Counted from the stretch's first letter, positions 18,025 through 28,936 are shown. The stretch is DNA of 64,000 nucleotides from Acidobacteriota bacterium (GCA_003170135.1 PMZR01000108.1:1-64000); one strand, 5' to 3'. Numbers and translations: made by a program. The notes: generated by a model not told the origin, from the sequence alone.

Positions 18025-19330
18025 CCGAGTGTTCGTGGCGATGGTCGCCGGGGTGGTGGCGCTGGCCACGGCGGCGGTCGCACCCGCCAAGCAACCGGCC
18101 CCATCGGCCGGACAGGTCCCCGTGCCGACCGCGCGGGTGACGTTCAAGGACGCCGTCGACCAGGCGATCCGGCGCAACCCGACGGTGCAGCAGGCGTCGG
18201 CGGAGATCATGCGAGCCGAGGGGCTGCTGCAGCAGGCGAGATCCTCCATCCTGCCCGGGGTGACGGGCAGCGTCGTGACGGTGACGCAAAGCCAGGGAAC
18301 GGCCGTGATCAACGGCGAGGCGGTCACGCCGCGCAACCAGCTGACGGGTTCGCTGGGCGTGTCGGCGCCGATCCTCGCGCCCGTTCTCTGGGCGCAACGG
18401 GTCCAGGCGCTCGACGAGGTGCACGTCGCGCAGGCCGGTTTGGCCGACGTCCGGCGGCAGATCGCGGTCGCCACCGCGCAGGCCTACCTGGCAATCGTCG
18501 CGCGGCGCCGCGCGTTCGAGGCCAACGTGCGGGCGCGCGATACGGCGCGGGCGCACTTCGACCTGGCGCACACGCAGCGGGCGGCGGGCTCGGGCAGCCT
18601 GCTGAACGAACTGCGCGCCGAGCAATCGGCCTCCGCGGATGAAACGCTGGTGGAGCAGGCCGCCCTCGACGTCTATCGCGCGCAGGAGGCGCTGGGTGTG
18701 CTGACGGGCGCGGACAGTCCCGTGGACACGATCGACGACCCGGTGCTCCAGGTGCCGGCGACGCTCGCATCGTTGCAGGCGTCGATGCCGGAGGTGCGCA
18801 GCGACGTGCGGTTGGCCGCCGCGCGGGAGGCCGCGGCCGCGCGCGTGTGGAAGGACAGCTGGAAGGACTGGCTGCCATTCGCGTCCGGCCTGGTCCAGCC
18901 GCAGTACCTGCAGCCGGCCACCATCTTCCAGCCATCCGCCAGTTGGCGCGCGCAGATCGCCGTCACCGTGCCGCTCTTCGACGCCGGCTTGCGCAGCGCG
19001 GTCCGGGCCGAGCGGCGGGCGCTCTTCAGCCAGAGCCAGCTGCAGCATGAGGCGGTGCTGCGCCAGGCGAATTCGGACGTCCGGACCGCGGACGAATCGG
19101 TGAAGAGCGCCGACCGCGGCCTGGTCAGTGCCACGGCCGCTGCCGCGCAGGCGCGCCAGGTCCTCGACATCGTCAACGTGTCGTTCCGCGCGGGCGCGGC
19201 GACCGAGATCGAGGTCATCGACGCCCAGCGCGCGCTCCTCGACGCCGAGACGTCCGTCGCGGTCGGGGAGGACCTGCTCCGGCAAGCCCGCCTGGCGCTG
19301 CTCGTCGCGCTCGGCCAGTTCCCATCCTGA
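18017..19330 (+). CDS. TolC-family outer-membrane efflux channel
   Basis: This 437-aa protein has a signal peptide (to about residue 25) and the duplicated TolC/OEP helical repeats: ARVTFKDAVDQAIRRNPTVQ near the N-terminus and VSFRAGAATEIEVIDAQRAL near the C-terminus. It forms the trimeric outer-membrane duct of the efflux system. The ATG overlaps the pump stop codon (ATGAGTAG). With the adaptor and pump it completes a tripartite exporter. No regulator gene lies next to the operon. Confidence 0.92.
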   Translation: MSSRVFVAMVAGVVALATAAVAPAKQPAPSAGQVPVPTARVTFKDAVDQAIRRNPTVQQASAEIMRAEGLLQQARSSILPGVTGSVVTVTQSQGTAVINGEAVTPRNQLTGSLGVSAPILAPVLWAQRVQALDEVHVAQAGLADVRRQIAVATAQAYLAIVARRRAFEANVRARDTARAHFDLAHTQRAAGSGSLLNELRAEQSASADETLVEQAALDVYRAQEALGVLTGADSPVDTIDDPVLQVPATLASLQASMPEVRSDVRLAAAREAAAARVWKDSWKDWLPFASGLVQPQYLQPATIFQPSASWRAQIAVTVPLFDAGLRSAVRAERRALFSQSQLQHEAVLRQANSDVRTADESVKSADRGLVSATAAAAQARQVLDIVNVSFRAGAATEIEVIDAQRALLDAETSVAVGEDLLRQARLALLVALGQFPS

Positions 19331-19337
19331 CAAAACC

Positions 19338-19382
19338 GCGATGGGTCTGACCCCTCTTCCTGAGATCGGTCTCATTTCCGAG
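19338..19382. repeat. Short palindromic element, possibly REP-like
   Basis: GGGTCTGACCCC followed by the hairpin GAGATCGGTCTC. The GGTC...GACC core resembles the elements at 22018-22106 and 58788-58812. It lies downstream of the channel gene, so it could also act as a structured 3' end. Confidence 0.4.
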
Positions 19383-19451
19383 GGGGCGGGCTGGACCTGC
19401 GCACCCTTCCGACCGACAAGACAGGGAGACGACTGCCGAGAGGAGGCCAGG

Positions 19452-19682
19452 GTGGACGAACCGCAGGAGGAAGCTGTTGCTCCGTGCCGCGAGGTCGAGG
19501 CCGAGTATCAGCTCGAATACCCCGTGAAATGCCCGCATTGCGGTGAGGAACTGGACGTGGTGAGGGTCGTGCGCCTGCTGCGCTCGAAAGTGAACTTCAC
19601 CTCGATGCTTCCGCGCCGCGGACGCGTGATCAGCTGCCCGCTCTGCCAGAAGATACTGTCGGCCGAACTTTCGGTTGCCTGA
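19452..19682 (+). CDS. Small zinc-ribbon protein
   Basis: This 76-aa protein has the Cys pairs CPHC (C27, C30) and CPLC (C62, C65), spaced like a treble-clef or zinc-ribbon fold. The start is GTG at 19452, chosen because AGGAGG lies 5 nt upstream; an ATG at 19341 is in frame but lies in the palindromic element. The function is unknown. It is on the same strand as the RND operon, 121 nt after it. Confidence 0.65.
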   Translation: MDEPQEEAVAPCREVEAEYQLEYPVKCPHCGEELDVVRVVRLLRSKVNFTSMLPRRGRVISCPLCQKILSAELSVA

Positions 19683-19846
19683 ACCCGACCCACCCGGATG
19701 CGGCGGTCGGCGCGCTTGACCGGCACCCCTCGCCGGTGCGGGCGCGCCACGCCCGCCTCGCTCCAGCGTGCGCGTTGGTCAGCCGCTCGGGACACACGAA
19801 CCGTCCCTCTGCCTCACCCCCCCGATCGCGCCTCCGAGGCCGGGCG

Positions 19847-21103
19847 TCATCGTGACGGCGCGGTCGCGGCTCCTTTGCCGCCAGGCGCGCGGTCGCCGAC
19901 GAACTCGCCGAGCGTGATCGGCACGGCCACCTTCAGCATCAGCGTAAACACCAGGAAGCCCAGCGCAAACACCCCTGCGGCCACCCGCAATTCCGCGGTC
20001 GACGGGAAGTACACGTAGATCTCCCCCAGGGTGTCCGGTGTGAGGCCCGGGATGATCAGGCCCATGCCTTTCTCGATGTAGCAGCCGGCGTAGGTGGCCA
20101 GGCAGCCGAGCGTGAGCGTGACCCAGTAGCGCCGCGCCGCCGGCACGATGAACAGGCCGAAGGCCAGCATGTTCAGCCCGACCGCGGACCACGCGTACGG
20201 CACGAGCGTGCGGTGCGCGCCGAGGCCCGAGTACCAGTAGCGCGTGTAGAGCAGGTGCTCGGTCGCCGAGTAGTACTCCTTGAAGGCTTCGGCGCCGTGC
20301 AGGAAGAGGTTGAGGAACATCGCGTAGGCCATCAGCTCGGCGATCTTCCAGATGGCCTGCTCCTGCAACTCGAACCGGGTGAACCGCCGCAGCAACTGGA
20401 GCACGATGAGCAGAATCGCGGGGCCCGAGCAGAAGGCGGACGCGAGGAACTGCGGCGCGAGGATCGACGAGTTCCAGTAGGGCCGCGCCGCGAGCCCGTT
20501 GTAGAGGAACGCCGTCACGGTGTGGATGCCCACCGCCATCGGGATCGACAGCAGGACCAGCGGCACCACCAGCCGCTTCGCGTAGGGCCGGCCGTTGAAC
20601 GCCCGGTAGAGGATGTGCGTGACGACCACCAGGTTCACGACGAAGTAGAGGTTGAGCACGATCATGTCCCACGCCAGGATCGAGCTCGGAAAATTGAGCG
20701 TGCCGAGCGGCGGGATCAGGTGCCACAGCCGGTCCGGCCGGCCGATGTCGACCAGCACGAACAGCATGCACATGATGATCGCGCTGACCGCCAGCAGTTC
20801 CCCGTAGATGACGATCTCGCGCAGCGGCTTCCAGTCGTAGACGTAGGCCGGGATGACCAGCACCACCGCCGCGGCGGCCACGCCCACCAGGAACGTGAAG
20901 TTCCCGATGTAGAACCCCCAGCTGACCTGGTCGCGCATCGAGGTGACGATGAGCCCGGTCGTCGCCTGGCGGGCGTAGGCCATCGCGCCCGAGACGATGA
21001 GCGCCACCAGGAAGAGCACCCACGTCCAATAGGTCGCGGGCCCGTGCAGGACGAGGGCCAGGCTTCCGGTGACGAACCGAGTGAAACGGCGGACGATGTT
21101 CAC
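19847..21103 (-). CDS. NrfD/PsrC-family quinone-interacting membrane subunit
   Basis: This 418-aa protein has about ten hydrophobic helices and NrfD-family landmarks such as VSWGFYIGNFTFLVGVAAAA, VDIGRPDRLWHLI and YWNSSILAPQFLASAFCSGP. Relatives (NrfD, PsrC, DsrP, ActC) sit in the inner membrane and exchange electrons with quinones. It ends the operon cytochrome - ferredoxin - NrfD; its start lies 7 nt from the ferredoxin stop. No molybdopterin oxidoreductase subunit is nearby, so the module is like NrfBCD or DsrJOP without the catalytic partner. Confidence 0.9.
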   Translation of the reverse strand: MNIVRRFTRFVTGSLALVLHGPATYWTWVLFLVALIVSGAMAYARQATTGLIVTSMRDQVSWGFYIGNFTFLVGVAAAAVVLVIPAYVYDWKPLREIVIYGELLAVSAIIMCMLFVLVDIGRPDRLWHLIPPLGTLNFPSSILAWDMIVLNLYFVVNLVVVTHILYRAFNGRPYAKRLVVPLVLLSIPMAVGIHTVTAFLYNGLAARPYWNSSILAPQFLASAFCSGPAILLIVLQLLRRFTRFELQEQAIWKIAELMAYAMFLNLFLHGAEAFKEYYSATEHLLYTRYWYSGLGAHRTLVPYAWSAVGLNMLAFGLFIVPAARRYWVTLTLGCLATYAGCYIEKGMGLIIPGLTPDTLGEIYVYFPSTAELRVAAGVFALGFLVFTLMLKVAVPITLGEFVGDRAPGGKGAATAPSR

Positions 21104-21110
21104 GGCGTCC

Positions 21111-21992
21111 TCACGTCGCGTAGAAGTAGAAGAATTTCGGCATCGTCTGCAGTTCCTCCTTCAGGACGAGCACCCGCTTGTGTTCGATGATGTAGCGGAT
21201 CTCGCTGTCGGGGTCGAGCAGGTTGCCGAATTTTCGCGCACCGACCGGGCACACCTCGACGCACGCGGGATACCGGCCTGCCCGGGCGCGCTGAATGCAG
21301 AACGTGCACTTCTCGACGACGCCCTTCGGACGCGGGCGGTTGCCCAGCACGTGCATGTGCGGGTTGAGCGCGCCTTTCGGGATCGTCGGTTCGCCCCAGT
21401 TGAAGTGCCGCGCGCCGTACGGGCAGGCGGCCATGCAGCAGCGGCACCCGATGCACCAGTCGTAGTCGACGACGACGATGCCGTCGGGCTCGGTATAGGT
21501 GGCGCCGGTCGGGCAGGTCTTCGTGCACGGCGGATTGCGGCACTGCTGGCACGAGACCGGGACGTAGAAATGCCCCTCCTGAGGGACCTCGGATGGCTGG
21601 TAGTACGGATCCGCGTGCGAGAAATCGACGCCGCTCTCCTTGTCCATCTGGAGGACGCGGATCCACTGGACCTGGGGATCGCGAGACTGGTTGTTCTCCT
21701 CGACGCACGCGTAGACGCATCGCCGGCAGCCGATGCAGCGCGACAGGTCGAGCGCGTACGCGAAGAGGACGCCCGGCATCGGTCCGGCGTCGGAGACGGT
21801 CACCTTCGTTCCGTACTTGGCGGAGTACTCGCGCTCGAGATCGGCGATCGCCTTGTGCAGGCGCTCGCGCGACATCTCGCGAAGCCGCCGCGGTCCGCAC
21901 GCGGTGAGCAGGAACCCGGCGGCCGCCGCCGAGGCCATCGAGGCGAACTGCCTGCGGGTCATTCCGTTCGCGTCCCGGTCGTCGGAATCCAT
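21111..21992 (-). CDS. Tat-exported four-cluster [4Fe-4S] ferredoxin (NrfC/DsrO type)
   Basis: This 293-aa protein starts with a twin-arginine signal (MTRRQFASM, then AAAAGFLLTAC, which may also be a lipobox). It then has sixteen clustered cysteines in four groups: CIGCRRCVYAC, CQQCRNPPCTKTC, CIGCRCCMAAC and CTFC with CVEVC. This is the DsrO/NrfC layout of a periplasmic electron-transfer subunit. It should pass electrons between the NrfD-like quinone module and the tetrahaem cytochrome. It is flanked by those two genes; a REP-like palindrome lies between it and the cytochrome gene. Confidence 0.92.
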   Translation of the reverse strand: MDSDDRDANGMTRRQFASMASAAAAGFLLTACGPRRLREMSRERLHKAIADLEREYSAKYGTKVTVSDAGPMPGVLFAYALDLSRCIGCRRCVYACVEENNQSRDPQVQWIRVLQMDKESGVDFSHADPYYQPSEVPQEGHFYVPVSCQQCRNPPCTKTCPTGATYTEPDGIVVVDYDWCIGCRCCMAACPYGARHFNWGEPTIPKGALNPHMHVLGNRPRPKGVVEKCTFCIQRARAGRYPACVEVCPVGARKFGNLLDPDSEIRYIIEHKRVLVLKEELQTMPKFFYFYAT

Positions 21993-22017
21993 TCGCGTGT
22001 CCTCGTCTCTACGCTGG

Positions 22018-22106
22018 GGTCAGGTCTTGCATTGCCACTTTTTCACGACCTGCCCCCGCCTCCCGAGGCGCGAGAGGCGAAAAGGGCCCAAGTTCAAGAT
22101 CTGACC
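22018..22106. repeat. REP-like inverted repeat
   Basis: GGTCAGGTCTTG (22018-22029) is repeated inverted, with one mismatch, as CAAGATCTGACC (22095-22106), with internal GC-rich hairpins. From memory, sequences of the type GGGGTCAGGTCTTGCATTGCC accompany REP-associated tyrosine transposases in several phyla; no transposase is here. It lies inside the cytochrome-ferredoxin operon and could affect relative expression. Confidence 0.6.
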
Positions 22107-22109
22107 GCG

Positions 22110-22631
22110 CTAGCCTGGTCGCTTGGGCGGCGTCGGCGCCGGCTTGGGCTTGAGCGCCTGAAACCGCGGCTGGTGCGGGTTGTGGCAGTTCGCGCACAAC
22201 AGGTATTTCTTGTGGCCGTTCCACTCCCCGGTCCGGCGCCCGTGCACGCCTGCCTTCCAGTCGCGCAGCTTCTCCCCGTGACACTGGCCGCACAGCCGGT
22301 ACGACTCGTCGAACGGGATCCGCTCGCCACTCGCCAGATGCAGCACGTCGCGGTTCTCCGCGTCGTGGCAGTCGAGGCACCAGCGATGCTCCTCGTCGTG
22401 CTTGAGGACGATATCGGTGTGCATGTCGGTCAGCGTCCGCCGCGTACGGTTCACGGTCATCGACGCGTGACAATTCGAACAGGGAAAGATCCCATCGGAA
22501 AACGGCGGCGGCGGCACCTCGAGCCGTTCCTGGGCCGCCGGTCGCGCCTGCGGCACCGCGCCCTGGGGAGATTGGGCGGCGCCGGCGGAGCAGGCGACGA
22601 GCGTCAGGGCAAGCAGGATGACGCGTTTCAT
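22110..22631 (-). CDS. Tetrahaem c-type cytochrome, probable lipoprotein
   Basis: This 173-aa protein has an N-terminal signal (VILLALTLVAC, probable lipid Cys14). Four CxxCH haem sites follow: CSNCH (51-55), CLDCH (85-89), CGQCH (114-118) and CANCH (146-150). The CANCHNPH ending is typical of doubled-CxxCH cytochromes. A Pro-rich tail follows. It is first in the operon with the ferredoxin and NrfD-type subunits, and so probably forms the periplasmic entry or exit point for electrons. The terminal substrate is not indicated. Confidence 0.92.
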   Translation of the reverse strand: MKRVILLALTLVACSAGAAQSPQGAVPQARPAAQERLEVPPPPFSDGIFPCSNCHASMTVNRTRRTLTDMHTDIVLKHDEEHRWCLDCHDAENRDVLHLASGERIPFDESYRLCGQCHGEKLRDWKAGVHGRRTGEWNGHKKYLLCANCHNPHQPRFQALKPKPAPTPPKRPG

Positions 22632-22767
22632 CGGGAGACTCCCTCGGGGCGCAGGACGGCCTGAACGCGCCGCTCACGGCTGATCCAGACCAGTGGCTCG
22701 TATCAGCTGATCCGGCGGGGACCTGACAGGGCTGCGAACGTGCGCGTCGTGGGCCGCGCCCGTCGCG

Positions 22768-23238
22768 TCAGGCGCAGCGCAGTTCGACGAGCCGCTGCAT
22801 CTCGCGAAGCCACATGGCCTGGAAGACCTGGAGGCGCTGGCCGATCACCGATGCGACGTTTCGCGTCACGATGTAACCGACCACGGGACACGTGCCGAAG
22901 TACTCGAGGAGCGACGACCGCGTGAACGCGAGCACGTTGGTCTCGAGCGGCGCGGTCGCCTTCAACGTGAACCGGTACGGGGGAATCAGGGCAGACCAGC
23001 CGACGGTCTGTCCCGGCGTGCGTTCCTCGACCAGCACGTCTTCCTCGCGGCCGCACACCTGCATTGGCAGCGTGAGCGCGATGCGCCCGCGCTCGACCAG
23101 GTACAGCGTGCTGGCCTCGCTGCCCATGCCGAACAGCACCTCTCCGCTCGCGAGGCTGATGCGCGAGCTGAGGTCCATCAGCGCGGTCACCTCATGCAGG
23201 CTGAGGCCCGCGACCAGATCCGGGCGAATATCGCTCAT
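22768..23238 (-). CDS. Cyclic-nucleotide-binding-domain protein lacking an HTH
   Basis: This 156-aa protein consists almost only of a CRP-type effector domain. LASGEVLFGMGSEASTLYLV and VERGRIALTLPM are the typical beta-roll strands, and a short helical tail follows (VASVIGQRLQVFQAMWLREM). CRP/FNR regulators need about 70 more residues for a winged helix, and none is present. It cannot bind DNA in the usual way and may sense a ligand or redox state and act on a protein partner. The ATG at 23238 has GGAGG 6 nt upstream. It lies just upstream of, and on the same strand as, the cytochrome operon. Confidence 0.85.
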   Translation of the reverse strand: MSDIRPDLVAGLSLHEVTALMDLSSRISLASGEVLFGMGSEASTLYLVERGRIALTLPMQVCGREEDVLVEERTPGQTVGWSALIPPYRFTLKATAPLETNVLAFTRSSLLEYFGTCPVVGYIVTRNVASVIGQRLQVFQAMWLREMQRLVELRCA

Positions 23239-23313
23239 CGGTATACCTCCGGCTGGAACGAAGCGTCGATGCGCCCGCGTGCGACCACTCGGGCAGAAGG
23301 ACCTTCGGTCTCG

Positions 23314-23376
23314 TTAGTCCTTGGTCCCTGGTCCCTGGTCCCTGGTCCTTGGTGCGCTCCAGGGACCAGAATCAGT
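23314..23376. repeat. Heptamer array (CCCTGGT type) with short inverted arm
   Basis: Units TCCTTGG and TCCCTGG repeat at 7-bp spacing, then CCAGGGACCAG inverts them. It ends at the stop codon of the small membrane protein gene. The same heptamer family recurs at 61445-61522 and 62371-62476. Confidence 0.85.
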
Positions 23377-23686
23377 GCACCAGGGGGGACGTCGTACGCG
23401 AGTGCAGTGATCGCATCGTCGGCGCATCGAGGAACGACTCGGCCGCCGCCTGCTCGAGCCGCACGTGCCGTTCGATCTGAAGCAGGAGCACCTCGATGGG
23501 CACGCGTGGCATCGGGGCCGCGGGCGCCCGCTCGCTGAGGAAGAACCGGGGTGGCGCCAGGGGGAGCGGTTGTTCCGGGCGGACCTCCGACGCGCCAACG
23601 TTGTCGCGCGTCGCCGCGGCGAACAGACCGACGCTGACGACCATTCCCAGCAGGCTCACGGTCGCAACCATCAGGAACATTTCCAT
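23372..23686 (-). CDS. Small single-span membrane protein, unknown
   Basis: This 104-aa protein begins MEMFLMVATVSLLGMVVSVG, a single N-terminal membrane segment. A Pro-rich linker follows (PLPLAPPRFFL) and then a helical C-terminal part (EVLLLQIERHVRLEQAAAES). The ATG at 23686 follows GGGAG. I recognise no family. It is in the same direction as the CRP-like and redox genes and may belong to that unit, separated by a heptamer array. Confidence 0.55.
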   Translation of the reverse strand: MEMFLMVATVSLLGMVVSVGLFAAATRDNVGASEVRPEQPLPLAPPRFFLSERAPAAPMPRVPIEVLLLQIERHVRLEQAAAESFLDAPTMRSLHSRTTSPLVH

Positions 23687-23696
23687 GCGCGCTCTC

Positions 23697-23790
23697 CCTC
23701 CAGTGCGAAGTGCGTGGTGCGAAGTGCGTGGTGCAGTGCGACGTGCGACGTGCTGTGCGATGTGCGACGTGCGATGTGCGACGGGGTCCA
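23697..23790. repeat. Heptamer array (GTGCGAC/GTGCGAA type)
   Basis: GTGCGAA, GTGCGTG, GTGCGAC and GTGCGAT units follow at 7-bp steps with occasional 5-bp GTGCA/GTGCT units. It lies upstream of the small membrane protein gene. It matches in type the left arm of the array at 14626-14870. Confidence 0.88.
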
Positions 23791-24146
23791 CGTGCTCGAA
23801 AAAAAGGGGCGCACAGCGGCGTCCTCGCCCGATGGCGATCCTCGGCCCCGCAGCCGTGCGCACCCCGGAAGAGCGCGTCGCGCCGTCCTTCCGCAGGTTT
23901 CGTACCAGCGGCGGGGCGCCGGGATCGGCCGCCGATCGCGATTTGCGAGAACGCGATGGCGCGGTTGCTGACAGGCTGTCAGGTCAGGGCTGCCGTTTCG
24001 TCAGGAGGGGACGGGTCGCCGCAGGCGCGGCGACCGCGGAGACGTCGCGCGGCTGCTGCGGATGGGCTGGCTCGGCACGATCTGCGGATTTCATTGACGC
24101 GCCCGCGCGAGTTTGACAGTATTCGGCACGGCACTCCCGACACAAG

Positions 24147-26017
24147 ATGAAACCTCGTCTCACCCGCATGACCGCCGGTCTGGCCGTCGGGATCACGGCC
24201 GCCGTCGCCGCCGCCTCCGGCGCCGGTGCGTACCTGTACTCGATGCACCACTTCAACGCGCTGCTGCAGGCCGCGCGCAACACCGCCCTCACCGAGGGCG
24301 AGCTCATCCGCGAAGCGCTCGAACACCAGATGATGGAGAACGATCGCAGCCTGATCGCGCGCATGGTGGAGAGCTTCGGCCGGCAGGCGAGCGTTGCGAA
24401 TGTCGTCCTCCTCGATCGCAACGGCGTCGTCCGGTTTTCGAGCGCGCCGGTCGGAGCCGATGCCGACCTGCGCATCGGATCGCCGACGTGCCAGGCCTGT
24501 CATCGTTATCCGCCGGCGCAGCGCGGGTCGAGCCGGGTCGTCGAGGCGCGCGGCGGCACGATCCTGCGGACGGTCGTGCCGATCCTGAACCGCGAAGCGT
24601 GCCATCGCTGCCACGATCCGAGCCACCGCATCAACGGCATCCTGATCTTCGACCGCGACACGGGCGAGATGCGCGCCGAGCTGAACAGCGACGTGCGCTG
24701 GATGGTGGCGGGCAGCGGCGGCCTGGCGCTCCTGCTCGTCGTGCTCATCGCGCTGGTGGTCCGCGTCGTGGTGCTGCGGCGGCTGCAGCGCTTCGAAACG
24801 ACCGCGCGCCTGATTGCGGGCGGCGACCTCGACCGCCGCGTGCCGGCTGGCGGGTCGGACACGATCTCGTGGCTCGCGCGCGAATTCAACACGATGGCCG
24901 ATTCGGTCACCGGGCTGCTGACCGAGGTACGCGACCAGCGCGAGCGCCTGGAAACCGTCATCAACAGCATCGACGACGGGATCGTCGTGCTCGACGAGCA
25001 ACGCAACGTGGTGGCCGCCAACGACGGATTCCTCGCGCGCACCGGCCGCTCGCGCAGCGAGGTGCTCGGCTTCTGCTGCCGGACGGCCGGGCACTGCACG
25101 GTGGACGACTGTCCGACCCTCGGCTGCCTGCGCAGCGGTGAGAGCCAGGTCCGAATCTGCGAGCGCCTGGCGGTGGACGGCACCGTGGCGTGGGAGGAGG
25201 TGCACGCGTCGCCCATCCGCGGCCCGTCGGGCCACATCGTCCAGGTGGTGGAAGTGTGGCGCGACATTTCCGAGCGGCGCACCGCGGAGGCCCGGCTCGC
25301 GGAATCGCACCGCCTGGCCTCGCTGGGGTTGCTGGCGTCGGGCTATTCGCACGAGCTGAACACGCCGCTGGGCACCATCCTGGCGTGCCTGGAGGGCATC
25401 CTGCGCGATCTCCAGCGCGCCGGCGATGGGCAGCCCGAGTGGCCGCGGATCGGGGAGCACGCGACGATCGCCCGCGAACAGGTGCTGCGGTGTCGCGCGG
25501 TCACGCAGCAGTTCCTGCGCCTGTCGCGCGGGCAGGCCACGCCGTCCGATCTCATCGACGTGCAGGAGACCGTCACCGCGGTCGCCCGCCTGGTCGAACC
25601 GACGGCCCGGGCCCGGTCCGTGCACGTCGACGTGGCCGCCCCGGCGCCTCGTGTCCGGGTGCGCGCCGACGAAGCGGAGCTGCAGCAGGCGTTGATCAAC
25701 CTGCTCTTGAACGCCATCCAGGCCTGCGCGGCCGGTGGGCGGGTGGAGGTCGCCGTCGTCGACAAAGACGCGCGCGTGCGGATCCAGGTCAGCGACGACG
25801 GGTGCGGCATCGCGCCGGAGCACCAGCAGCGGATCTTCGAACCGTTCTTCAGCCTGAGAAGCGGCGGCACCGGGCTCGGCCTCTTTCTGTCGCTCAACTT
25901 CGTGCGCGCCTGGGGCGGCGACATCCTCGTGCAGAGCGTCATCGGTGGCGGATCGACGTTCACCATCGACCTGCCCGTCGCGCCATCTGCCGGCGCCATC
26001 GCGGTCGAGGCGGCGTC

Positions 26018-26021
<4 letters not shown>
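24147..26021 (+). CDS. Haem-binding sensor histidine kinase with Cys-rich PAS
   Basis: This 624-aa membrane sensor has TM1 at about 10-32 and a periplasmic domain with two haem-c sites, CQACH (115-119) and CHRCH (152-156). TM2 (about 188-210) and a HAMP region follow. The PAS domain (about 265-375) carries a cysteine cluster, CC-x5-C-x4-C-x4-C, at residues 310-327. The kinase core has the phospho-accepting His in SHELNTPLGT (H402) and the ATPase boxes NLLLNAIQAC, DDGCGIAP and GTGLGL. It probably senses redox state or a haem ligand outside the membrane. Its stop overlaps the next start (ATGA), so it is coupled to the response regulator. The adjacent cytochrome operon is the likely target. Confidence 0.92.
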
Positions 26022-27385
<1,364 letters not shown>

Positions 27386-27390
27386 CGTGA

Positions 27391-27491
27391 GGCTCCAAGC
27401 TCCTGGCTTCAGGCGTCATCTCGCCGCGCCGCGGTCGCCTGATGTCCGTTATCGACGCTCGTGGCCTCGGACCTCGGACTCCGGACTATCC
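27391..27491. repeat. Short heptamer tracts
   Basis: GGCTCCA/AGCTCCT/GGCTTCA units near 27391-27411 and CTCGGAC/CTCCGGAC units near 27466-27491 show 7-bp spacing, between the convergent response-regulator and TolB-like genes. Confidence 0.6.
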
Positions 27492-27502
27492 AGTGATCGC
27501 CC

Positions 27503-28936
27503 TCACCGCCAGTTCGGCATGAAGTTGCCTCCGGCGGTCGTCAGGCGCCGCAGGTCGCGACCCTCGCGGTCGATCGTGTAAAGCTGGAAGCGACCGGAGC
27601 GGTTGGACGTGAACGCCAGGTGCCGGCCGTTTGGCGCGTAGGCCGGGCTTTCGTTGTGCCCCTCGCCGGCGGTCAACTGCCGCACCGTGCCCGTGGCGAC
27701 GTCCACGATCCGGATGTCGAACACGTTGGGACCAGTACGCGACGCGTAGGCAATCTCGTTGTAGGGCGCCGGCGACCAGGTGGGCCGGTCGCAGTAGGAC
27801 TCGCGCGTGATCGGTTGCGGCTGGCCGATGCCGTCCGCGCTCATCACGTAGATCTGCGGCGACCCGGCGCGGTCCGACGTGAAGGCAATCTGGCTGCCGC
27901 TGGGCGACCAGGTGGGGGAGGAGTCGATGGCCGGGTTGCTGGTCAGCCGCTGCAGGTTCGATCCATCCGCGTTCATCGTGTAGATTTCATCGTTCCCGTT
28001 CCGGTTCGACACGAACGCGATCCGCCGGCCGTCGGGCGACCAGGCGGGCAGCGAATTCATCACCTCGGCATTGCCCCGGCCCGGCCGCCGCAGCGGCAGC
28101 GCCTCATAGATGAAGGCGATGAACACGTCCGCGTTTCCGTCCGCCCACGACGTGTAGGCCAGCGCCCGCCGGTCCGGCGACCATGCCGGCGAGAGGTTCA
28201 GGCTCCGGTTCACCGTCACCCGCGTCTGGTTCTCGCCGTCGTAGTCGCAGACATAGATCTCTTTTCCCGTCCGCTGCTCGACGGTGCCTGCCACGCGCTC
28301 GCCCGCGCGGTCGGAATCGAACGCGATCTTGGTGCGCGCCACGCCTTGCAACGCCCGCTGCTGCGCGAAGATGTCGTCGGCAATCGTGTGCGCGAACAGC
28401 CGGGCGTTGGGCGCCTTGCCAGGGCCGGGCGTCTGGTCGTACTGCTTCGAGAAGGCGACCTTGCCGGTCTGCACCTGGTAGAGCCGCACCTCCACCCGCG
28501 TCGTGTTGCCGACGCGCTGCACGGCGCCAATGAGGACGCCGTCGGCGCCCAGTTCGCGCCAGCGATCGAGCGGGACGTCGGTCGGTGAGGTCGCCGGCGG
28601 GATCGATGCGTATGTGTCGCGCGGGATCAGGTCGAACTCCCGCTCGAACTGGAGATCGTCCCAGAGGACCCTGGAAATCGTCGCCGCAGTGTCGGCGTTC
28701 CCGCCCGCCAGGAAATCCGGAACCGCGATGTGCGGCGGCCTGCCCGGCGCGCCCGTGATGGTCAGTTGCACCTCGTTGGGCTGCGGCGGCTTCTGTTGCG
28801 GTGGCGAACGCCGGCCCGGGCCGGCCACGGCAGGGGTGGCGGCGGCCGGCGCTGGCGCCGCGGCGCCTGGCGGCGCCACGACGAGCCAGCCGGCAAGCAG
28901 GCACACGGCGAGACCGCACGCGGGTGCACGCATCAT
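27503..28936 (-). CDS. TolB-like beta-propeller protein
   Basis: This 477-aa exported protein has a signal peptide (about 1-27) and a Pro/Ala linker. A TolB N-terminal-type domain (about 58-190) is followed by a six-bladed PD40/WD40-like propeller with repeats such as PAWSPDGRRIAFVSN, PTWSPSGSQIAFTSD and YAPNGRHLAFTSN. TolB normally works with Pal and TolQRA in envelope integrity, but none of those genes is here. Its ATG (28936) overlaps the stop of the epimerase gene by ATGA, so it is translationally coupled to the polysaccharide operon. A role in surface-polymer export or wall contact is inference. Confidence 0.88.
   Translation of the reverse strand: MMRAPACGLAVCLLAGWLVVAPPGAAAPAPAAATPAVAGPGRRSPPQQKPPQPNEVQLTITGAPGRPPHIAVPDFLAGGNADTAATISRVLWDDLQFEREFDLIPRDTYASIPPATSPTDVPLDRWRELGADGVLIGAVQRVGNTTRVEVRLYQVQTGKVAFSKQYDQTPGPGKAPNARLFAHTIADDIFAQQRALQGVARTKIAFDSDRAGERVAGTVEQRTGKEIYVCDYDGENQTRVTVNRSLNLSPAWSPDRRALAYTSWADGNADVFIAFIYEALPLRRPGRGNAEVMNSLPAWSPDGRRIAFVSNRNGNDEIYTMNADGSNLQRLTSNPAIDSSPTWSPSGSQIAFTSDRAGSPQIYVMSADGIGQPQPITRESYCDRPTWSPAPYNEIAYASRTGPNVFDIRIVDVATGTVRQLTAGEGHNESPAYAPNGRHLAFTSNRSGRFQLYTIDREGRDLRRLTTAGGNFMPNWR

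Noticed and set aside
24060-24146. Sigma-54 (-24/-12) promoter upstream of the sensor kinase
   Set aside because: GGCACG occurs twice but the GC element is not at the required 10-bp spacing.
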